The notes beneath the pieces are model-generated. The model was not told the origin of the DNA, searched no databases, and saw only the letters and a program-made list of their open reading frames with translations. From positions 1 to 5,137 of the forward strand of contig CALZIG010000074.1 of NCBI GenBank assembly GCA_945787585.1: a stretch of DNA of 5,137 nucleotides. Reading direction: 5' to 3'. Positions 1 through 5,137 of this stretch are shown here, piece by piece; the stretch's first letter is position 1, and the number at the start of each line of letters is the position of its first letter. The stretch is from an uncultured Gammaproteobacteria bacterium. Its GTDB lineage: Bacteria; Pseudomonadota; Gammaproteobacteria; SZUA-140. The position numbers and the translations under genes were made by a program.

Positions 1-773
1 CTGTTGCCGAGCGCGCTTGTCGTGATGCAATGAAAATTGGCAAGCACTCAGTGCTAAAAAAACCGGATGATTACGTCAACTACTCTCAGGCGTTAATTAC
101 CAATAATAAAAGCAAAGAAGCGCTGCGCGTTGCGGGTAATATAAAACTCGTCTTCAAAGATAACGATGAAGCACAATTACAGGCCGAGATCTGTAAGAGC
201 ACTATCTTTCAGGCGCAGGGCGATGATACCAAAGCGCAAGCAGCAATGGACACTGCGCTTGCGCTCTATCAATCCAACAGCGCGCTTACCTCAAGCAACG
301 CTGGCATCGCATTGGCTAAAAACTGCCTGAAATATGGTAGAGAAGAAGAGGCGGATGCCATTATTAAAGATATCGCTAAAAATAATCACGAAAATAAAGC
401 GGTACTGGACGAAATCAATCAGGCTTATGAAGCGGCGGGATTAGCCAATAAAGCAGGAGAGAAAATCGCTGAAGCGATCCATGAAATTGCGGAGATCAAT
501 AACGAAGGCGTCAAACTAATCAACGAAGGCAAGATTGCTGAATCGATCGAGCTTTTCAAAAAAGCAGCCAAAGCGTTGCCGCAAAACCATGTCATCAGTC
601 TCAATACTGCACAGTCCTATATTTTGCTGATGAAAAAAGAGGGTGCCAGCAGGAAAAATATTAACAACGCGATGTTATATTTAAATGCTGTCAGAGATGT
701 CGATGCTGCCAGTGAAAAATATCATAAATTAATGAAAAACTGTCGTGAGATTGCTCAACAAGCCGGCTTATAA
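1..773 (+). CDS. TPR-repeat protein, C-terminal part; probable receiver-TPR response regulator
   Basis: The frame is open from the left edge (first whole codon at 3) to TAA at 771-773, so the first ATG at 30 is probably internal. In-frame residues VAERACRDA precede it without a stop, and no ribosome binding site is visible before it. Numbering from that Met, the protein is almost all alpha-helical with TPR-like helix pairs. The clearest unit is about residues 156-189 (NNEGVKLINEGKIAESIELF onward, ending in a proline after KAL). Weaker units lie near 48-81 and 84-117. TPRs are protein-binding scaffolds. No signal peptide or membrane segment is seen, so it is probably cytoplasmic. A kinase gene follows after 8 bases. 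Family knowledge suggests the missing N-terminal half is a CheY-like receiver domain, as in REC-TPR response regulators; this is inference, and a plain TPR protein is the alternative. The gene looks AT-richer than hrpA in sampled stretches. Confidence 0.75.
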   Translation, partial: VAERACRDAMKIGKHSVLKKPDDYVNYSQALITNNKSKEALRVAGNIKLVFKDNDEAQLQAEICKSTIFQAQGDDTKAQAAMDTALALYQSNSALTSSNAGIALAKNCLKYGREEEADAIIKDIAKNNHENKAVLDEINQAYEAAGLANKAGEKIAEAIHEIAEINNEGVKLINEGKIAESIELFKKAAKALPQNHVISLNTAQSYILLMKKEGASRKNINNAMLYLNAVRDVDAASEKYHKLMKNCREIAQQAGL

Positions 774-781
774 ATCCACTC

Positions 782-1489
782 ATGAATTCCAATAACACCC
801 CCCCCCAACTGGATTTCTCAACCATCATCGCCAGCTCGGTGCATGATATGAAAAACTCGCTACAGCTACTGCTCGGCACACTGGATGAGATTATTGATGA
901 ACGCCCCGGCGATGCTCAATCTGATGCAAAGATATTGCGCGCACAGGCCGAAGGTCGGCGTATCAATGACCAGCTGATTCAGCTCTTGACCCTCTACAAA
1001 GCCGGCAATACCGACCATAGACTACAGTCTCATGAACATAATGTTGATGAATTCCTCCAGGAACTCTATTTTGAAAATCAGGCTGTGCTTGCTCAACGCA
1101 GCATCGAACTCAGTGTCGAATGTGATGAAGCATTGCAGTGGTTTTTTGATCGTGAGCTGCTGAAAGGTGTGATTAATAACTTAATCACCAATGCGCAGCA
1201 ATATACTCATAACAAAATCCGCCTCAATGCAGTTATTGATGAAAAGCGGCTACGCCTATCGGTCAACGATAACGGCCCAGGCTATCCTGAGACGATGTTA
1301 AGGTGCTACAGCGCTGAAGATGAACTCGCCCCCGGCGACAGCAGTTCTGCAACTGGAGGCACCGGACTCGGGCTTTTCTTCTCCGCAACAATCGCTCACA
1401 TGCATAAAAATCGCACACAATCTGGTTATCTACAGACCAGTAATGACGGAATTGATGGTGGCGCACGCTGCACTATTGCACTTCCCTGA
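782..1489 (+). CDS. Soluble sensorless histidine kinase (HisKA-like plus HATPase_c)
   Basis: A 235-residue cytoplasmic protein made of little more than a two-component kinase core. The H-box is SSVHDMKNSLQLLLGTL with the likely phosphorylated His21; the HDxxN pattern also fits the residues that give HisKA kinases phosphatase activity. The ATP-binding domain shows an N-box (NNLITNAQQYT, 132-142), a G1 box (DNGPG, 163-167) and a G2 box (TGGTGLGLFF, 191-200). There is no PAS, GAF, HAMP or transmembrane segment, so the signal must come from a partner protein. ATG 782 is the only sensible start: the next in-frame ATG (848) falls after His21. No good Shine-Dalgarno sequence precedes it, and the 8-base gap after the TPR gene suggests translational coupling. 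I infer that it phosphorylates or dephosphorylates the upstream gene's product. A run of nine C lies in codons 6-9. The kinase call is firm; the partner is not. Confidence 0.92.
   Translation: MNSNNTPPQLDFSTIIASSVHDMKNSLQLLLGTLDEIIDERPGDAQSDAKILRAQAEGRRINDQLIQLLTLYKAGNTDHRLQSHEHNVDEFLQELYFENQAVLAQRSIELSVECDEALQWFFDRELLKGVINNLITNAQQYTHNKIRLNAVIDEKRLRLSVNDNGPGYPETMLRCYSAEDELAPGDSSSATGGTGLGLFFSATIAHMHKNRTQSGYLQTSNDGIDGGARCTIALP
798..806 (+). repeat. Homopolymer run of nine C at the 5' end of the kinase gene
   Basis: Nine consecutive C cover codons 6-9 (Thr-Pro-Pro-Gln) of the kinase gene. As sequenced, the frame is open. Losing one C would bring translation to TGA at 849-851; gaining one would bring it to TGA at 844-846. 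Both stops fall next to the catalytic His21 codon, so either slip gives only a short peptide. CCC is the usual proline codon in this gene (5 of 7), so the run may arise simply from codon choice. Confidence 0.9.
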
Positions 1490-1492
1490 TCA

Positions 1493-1510
1493 GTCTCGAT
1501 AAGTAGAGAC
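1493..1510. repeat. Short inverted repeat after the kinase stop codon
   Basis: GTCTC (1493-1497) and GAGAC (1506-1510) could pair as a 5-bp stem with an 8-base loop, starting four bases after the TGA of the kinase gene. No run of T follows and the stem is short, so it is not a convincing intrinsic terminator. It may be a weak 3' end structure or chance. Confidence 0.25.
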
Positions 1511-1512
1511 GA

Positions 1513-1540
1513 TTCGAAGGGCAAGCACAGGTGTTATAAT
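1513..1540 (+). promoter_or_regulatory. Probable sigma-70 extended -10 promoter for hrpA
   Basis: TATAAT at 1535-1540 is a perfect -10 hexamer, preceded by TG at 1532-1533 with one base between, which makes an extended -10 element. A poor -35 (TTCGAA, 1513-1518; 3 of 6 matches to TTGACA) sits 16 bases upstream, as expected for extended -10 promoters that depend little on the -35. Transcription would start near 1546-1549, leaving a leader of about 31-34 bases before the hrpA ATG. The site lies in the only noncoding gap of the window, which supports it. Confidence 0.65.
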
Positions 1541-1579
1541 CACACACCAACATCATTTCGAGCAGCAGTTTACCCGCGT

Positions 1580-4500
1580 ATGAGCACGTCCCCAACCGTC
1601 ACAGAGCATGCCATCGACCATTGCATGGTAGGCGACCGTCGCCGTTTGCGTCAGAGACTTCACCGACTAAACGACAGCGCTGATGAAGCGGCGCTGCAAA
1701 ATCTTGCTGAGCAAATCAAGGCGTCGAGACAGCAATGCGAACAGCGACGTAATAATCTTCCGCTGCCGCACTATCCCGAAGAATTGCCCGTCAGTGAACG
1801 ACGCGCCGAGATTGCGGCGGCCATCAAGCAGTATCAGGTGATCATCGTTGCGGGCGAGACCGGTTCGGGCAAGACCACCCAGTTACCCAAGATCTGCCTC
1901 GAAGTGGGACGTGGCATTACCGGCATGATTGGGCATACACAGCCACGCCGCATCGCGGCGCGCAGTGTTGCGACCCGTATCGCAGAAGAGCTGAAGTCTG
2001 AGGTCGGCCATACCGTCGGTTACAAGGTGCGCTTCAGTGACCGCATTCGACCCGAGAGTTATATCAAGCTGATGACCGACGGTATCCTGCTGGCGGAGAG
2101 CCAGAAGGATCGCTTCCTCAATCAATACGATACGCTTATCATCGACGAAGCACATGAGCGTAGTCTCAACATCGATTTCCTGTTGGGTTATCTAAAACAG
2201 CTGCTGCCTAAACGCCCTGATCTAAAACTGATCATCACCTCTGCCACCATTGATACCTCTCGATTTTCAGCGCATTTCAATGATGCACCAGTGATTGAGG
2301 TCAGCGGGCGTAACTATCCCGTCGAGACCCGTTACCGGCCGCTGCAAAACGATGCTGACGATGAACAGGATCGTGACATCATGCAGGGGATTCGCGATGC
2401 AGTCGATGAGCTGGCTCACGAATCGCTCGGTGACATATTGATCTTTCTGCCCGGTGAGCGTGAAATTCGCGAAACTGCCGAGAGCCTGCGCAAACACCAT
2501 CCACCGCACACCGAAATATTGCCGCTGTACGCACGACTCTCGGCCAGTGATCAGAACCGCATTTTCCAGCCACATAAAGGGCGACGCATTGTACTGGCCA
2601 CCAATGTGGCCGAGACTTCACTCACGGTACCAGGGATTCGTTATGTGATCGATCCCGGCGTGGCACGCATCAGCCGCTATAGTCATCGCACCAAAGTGCA
2701 ACGGCTACCGATCGAAAAGGTCTCACAGGCATCGGCTAATCAACGTGCCGGACGCTGTGGTCGTGTTGCACCCGGCATCTGCATTCGACTCTATAGCGAA
2801 GAAGACTTTACCTGCCGTGCTGAATTCAGTGAACCAGAGATCCGACGCAGCAATCTTGCATCGGTAATTTTACAGATGAAGGCATTGCGCCTCGGCGATA
2901 TCGAGCACTTCCCATTTGTTGAGGCACCCGAACCAAAGATGATCAGCGATGGCTACAAGCTGCTCGAAGAGCTCGGCGCGATTGACACTAAAAAGCAGCT
3001 GACCAAAATCGGCCAGCAACTGGCACGACTGCCGGTCGACCCCAAGGTCGGGCGCATGGTGCTAGCGGCCCATCATCTCGGTAGTTTGGCTGAGGTGTTA
3101 GTGATCGCCAGTGCACTGAGCGTGCAGGAACCGCGCGAGCGACCACACGAAAAACAACAGGCCGCTGATGAGAGGCATAAGGCCTTTGCCGATGAACGCT
3201 CTGATTTTCTCGCCTACCTGAAACTGTGGCGTGAATACCATCGCCAGGCAGATAGAGTGAGCAACAATAAACTCCGCAAATGGTGTCGCGATCACTTCAT
3301 CTCATATCTGCGCATGCGTGAGTGGCATGATACTCATGTACAACTAAAAAGTCTGGTGCGCGAACTCGGCTGGAAACTCAATGATTCGCCGCTGCTTCGT
3401 TGCAACAATGATGAGGCCGCTGAAGTCGGCACGACTGCCTATGCCAACATCCATCAAGCGCTGCTAACAGGGCTACTCGGTAACATCGCCTTCAAAAGTG
3501 AAAAGCAGGAGTATACCGGTGCACGTGGCATCAAGCTGCATCTCTTCCCCGGCTCGGTACTTTTTAAAAAACAACCCAAATGGGTGATTGCCGCCGAACT
3601 GGTTGAGACGACACGCCTGTATGCACGTAGCTGTGCGCGAATCGAACCGGAATGGATAGAGCAGGTAGCGGGTGAGCTGTGTAAACGGACTGTCTTCGAA
3701 CCACACTGGGAGAAACGACCCGCAGCAGTGATGGCTTATGAACGATTGACCCTGTACGGCCTGATCATAAACCCAGGACGCAAGATCCATTACGGCAAGA
3801 TAAACCCTGTCGAGGCACGTGAACTCTTTATTCGCGGTGCGCTGGTCGAAAAAGAATTCAATACCCCCGCCCCTTTTTTCAAACACACTATTGAACTGAT
3901 CGATGAAATTGAATCGCTGGAAGCCAAGTCACGCCGACGTGATGTGCTGGTCGACGATGAAGTGCTCTACGCTTTTTATGATCAACGCCTGCCACAGGAT
4001 ATCTATGATGGCCGCCGTTTTGAGTCGTGGCGTAAACAGGCAGAGAAAAAAGCACCAGAACTGCTCTTTCTAATGCGCGATGATTTGATGCAACACGCTG
4101 CTGATTCAGTGACAGATGCACAGTTCCCGGGCACGCTGAATGTTGCCGGCATAGAACTGATGCTGAGCTATCATTTTGAACCCACCCATCCACAGGATGG
4201 TGTCACGGTGACAGTACCACTACCCGCATTGAACTTGTTAAGTCCGCAACGTTTTGAATGGCTGGTGCCAGGGTTGCTACAGGAAAAGATTCGCCAACTA
4301 TTAAAGTCACTGCCCAAGAGCCTGCGTCGTAACTTTGTACCGATGCCAAACTATGCCGATGCCTGCATGCGGGCACTTTCTCCCGCTGATGAACCGCTGC
4401 TACCTGCACTACAACAACAATTACTCCGTATGACTGGCGTCAAGCTAACGTTGGAGGATTGGCAATTAGAAAAACTACCGCCACACATGCTGTTTAATTT

Positions 4501-5137
4501 TAATGTCATCGATGATCAGGGGAAATCGATTGCGATGGGTAGAGATCTATTAAAGCTACAACAGCAGTTAAAAGACAAAGCACAGCAGAGCTTTGCTGCT
4601 GTTCCTTCATGGGAGGGGGAACGCCAGGGGATTACTACCTGGGATTTTGGCGAGCTACCAGTAGATGTTGAATTCGAACACAACGGTGTGCAGATGCGCG
4701 GTTACCCAGCACTCATCGATCAACATGACTCTATCGCTATCGAACTACGTGACAATGCCCAACAGGCCAACGATGAAACACGAATCGCATTACGACGCAT
4801 GGTCGGTTTTGCACTGCCTGATAAACTCAAATATCTCTCACGACAGCTACCCCATCAGAAAGAGATTAGCCTCTATTATGCACCGGTAGGTCGTTGCGAT
4901 GAACTGCAACAGGATCTCATCAACACGATCATCGACCGGGCATTTTTTTGTGGTGAATTACCCCGCACCGCTGCCGCCTTTGATGAATGTATTCAACGCG
5001 GCATACAGAACATACTACTTATCAGTGAAGAGATCTGCCGTCTGGTACTGGAGACGCTGACACAACACCACCTGCTCAATAAAAAACTCAGGGGTTCGTT
5101 GTCTCCGGCATGGTTGCACGCGGCAGGTGATATAAAA
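1580..5137 (+). CDS. hrpA: ATP-dependent DEAH-box RNA helicase HrpA, C terminus cut by window edge
   Basis: HrpA uses ATP to unwind or remodel RNA in the cytoplasm; in E. coli it has been linked to mRNA processing and to rescue of stalled or collided ribosomes. The frame is open for 1186 codons to the right edge; E. coli HrpA has about 1300 residues, so roughly 110 are missing. Helicase motifs are intact: Walker A GETGSGKTT (92-100, Lys98), DEAH (189-192) followed by ERSLNIDFLLGYL, SAT (221-223), ILIFLPG (286-292), TNVAETSLT (341-349) and QRAGRCGR (388-395). An HA2 winged-helix region (about 460-550), an OB-fold (about 627-690, with LFPGSVLFKKQPKWV) and the HrpA-type DUF3418 region (from about 703) follow. 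ATG 1580 fits the N terminus of E. coli HrpA; ATG 1625 (Met16) would remove conserved residues. The Shine-Dalgarno sequence is weak. An extended -10 promoter lies just upstream. No frameshift or missing catalytic residue was seen. Confidence 0.97.
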   Translation, partial: MSTSPTVTEHAIDHCMVGDRRRLRQRLHRLNDSADEAALQNLAEQIKASRQQCEQRRNNLPLPHYPEELPVSERRAEIAAAIKQYQVIIVAGETGSGKTTQLPKICLEVGRGITGMIGHTQPRRIAARSVATRIAEELKSEVGHTVGYKVRFSDRIRPESYIKLMTDGILLAESQKDRFLNQYDTLIIDEAHERSLNIDFLLGYLKQLLPKRPDLKLIITSATIDTSRFSAHFNDAPVIEVSGRNYPVETRYRPLQNDADDEQDRDIMQGIRDAVDELAHESLGDILIFLPGEREIRETAESLRKHHPPHTEILPLYARLSASDQNRIFQPHKGRRIVLATNVAETSLTVPGIRYVIDPGVARISRYSHRTKVQRLPIEKVSQASANQRAGRCGRVAPGICIRLYSEEDFTCRAEFSEPEIRRSNLASVILQMKALRLGDIEHFPFVEAPEPKMISDGYKLLEELGAIDTKKQLTKIGQQLARLPVDPKVGRMVLAAHHLGSLAEVLVIASALSVQEPRERPHEKQQAADERHKAFADERSDFLAYLKLWREYHRQADRVSNNKLRKWCRDHFISYLRMREWHDTHVQLKSLVRELGWKLNDSPLLRCNNDEAAEVGTTAYANIHQALLTGLLGNIAFKSEKQEYTGARGIKLHLFPGSVLFKKQPKWVIAAELVETTRLYARSCARIEPEWIEQVAGELCKRTVFEPHWEKRPAAVMAYERLTLYGLIINPGRKIHYGKINPVEARELFIRGALVEKEFNTPAPFFKHTIELIDEIESLEAKSRRRDVLVDDEVLYAFYDQRLPQDIYDGRRFESWRKQAEKKAPELLFLMRDDLMQHAADSVTDAQFPGTLNVAGIELMLSYHFEPTHPQDGVTVTVPLPALNLLSPQRFEWLVPGLLQEKIRQLLKSLPKSLRRNFVPMPNYADACMRALSPADEPLLPALQQQLLRMTGVKLTLEDWQLEKLPPHMLFNFNVIDDQGKSIAMGRDLLKLQQQLKDKAQQSFAAVPSWEGERQGITTWDFGELPVDVEFEHNGVQMRGYPALIDQHDSIAIELRDNAQQANDETRIALRRMVGFALPDKLKYLSRQLPHQKEISLYYAPVGRCDELQQDLINTIIDRAFFCGELPRTAAAFDECIQRGIQNILLISEEICRLVLETLTQHHLLNKKLRGSLSPAWLHAAGDIK
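4576..4602 (+). repeat. Two overlapping, mutually exclusive hairpins inside hrpA
   Basis: CAAAGC (4576-4581) can pair with GCTTTG (4590-4595), with a loop of 8. ACAGCAG (4582-4588) can instead pair with CTGCTGT (4596-4602), with a loop of 7. The two stems interleave, so they either compete or could form a small pseudoknot-like fold. The segment encodes a conventional stretch (KDKAQQSFAAV) of the DUF3418 region, so chance is the default explanation. Confidence 0.35.

Noticed and set aside
1320..1502. 60-codon open frame on the + strand overlapping the 3' end of the kinase gene
   Set aside because: It lies in another frame across the G2 box of a well-supported gene, has no ribosome binding site, and its product shows no recognisable features.
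1493..1510. Intrinsic terminator between the kinase gene and hrpA
   Set aside because: The stem is only 5 bp, not GC-rich, and is not followed by a T run; it is listed only as a weak inverted repeat.
1883..2621. Minus-strand open frames of 80 to 102 codons opposite the helicase domain
   Set aside because: The + strand here encodes intact helicase motifs I to V of HrpA; the antisense products show no motif.
3473..4193. Long open frames on the - strand (137 and 101 codons) opposite hrpA
   Set aside because: They are antisense to conserved hrpA coding sequence and their predicted products resemble no known family. Chance open frames opposite a long gene are expected.
4665..4889. 74-codon + strand frame within hrpA
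   Set aside because: It is out of frame with hrpA, which continues uninterrupted here and aligns with the family; the product has no recognisable features.
4942..4948. Run of seven T in hrpA as a possible programmed frameshift site
   Set aside because: The in-frame codons are GCA TTT TTT TGT, which do not match the X XXY YYZ slippery pattern, and the hrpA frame stays open and family-like afterwards.

Overview
The window is ordinary, gene-dense bacterial DNA with every supported gene on the + strand. The long proteobacterial form of the DEAH-box helicase HrpA, together with the residues around its motifs, points to a gammaproteobacterium of moderate GC content. I cannot place it more precisely.

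Layout: (1) Bases 1-773 hold the 3' part of a gene for a tetratricopeptide-repeat (TPR) protein; its reading frame is open at the left edge. (2) Eight bases later, 782-1489 encodes a complete 235-residue soluble histidine kinase that has the phosphoacceptor and ATP-binding boxes but no sensor domain or membrane segment. (3) A 90-base gap (1490-1579) carries a good extended -10 promoter. (4) From 1580 to the right edge runs hrpA: 1186 codons in one uninterrupted frame, cut by the window about 110 residues before its expected C terminus.

The first two genes look like one operon. I infer that the TPR protein is the tail of a receiver-TPR response regulator and that the kinase is its partner, but the receiver domain would lie outside the window. 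hrpA appears to be transcribed from its own promoter and is probably a neighbour rather than a functional partner.

I found no RNA genes, mobile elements, CRISPR arrays or clear terminators. The points most worth a second look are the sensorless kinase/TPR pair, a run of nine C at codons 6-9 of the kinase gene where a one-base slip would end translation near the catalytic histidine, and the strong -10 element with a poor ribosome binding site in front of hrpA. Nothing here is compelling evidence of a new system.
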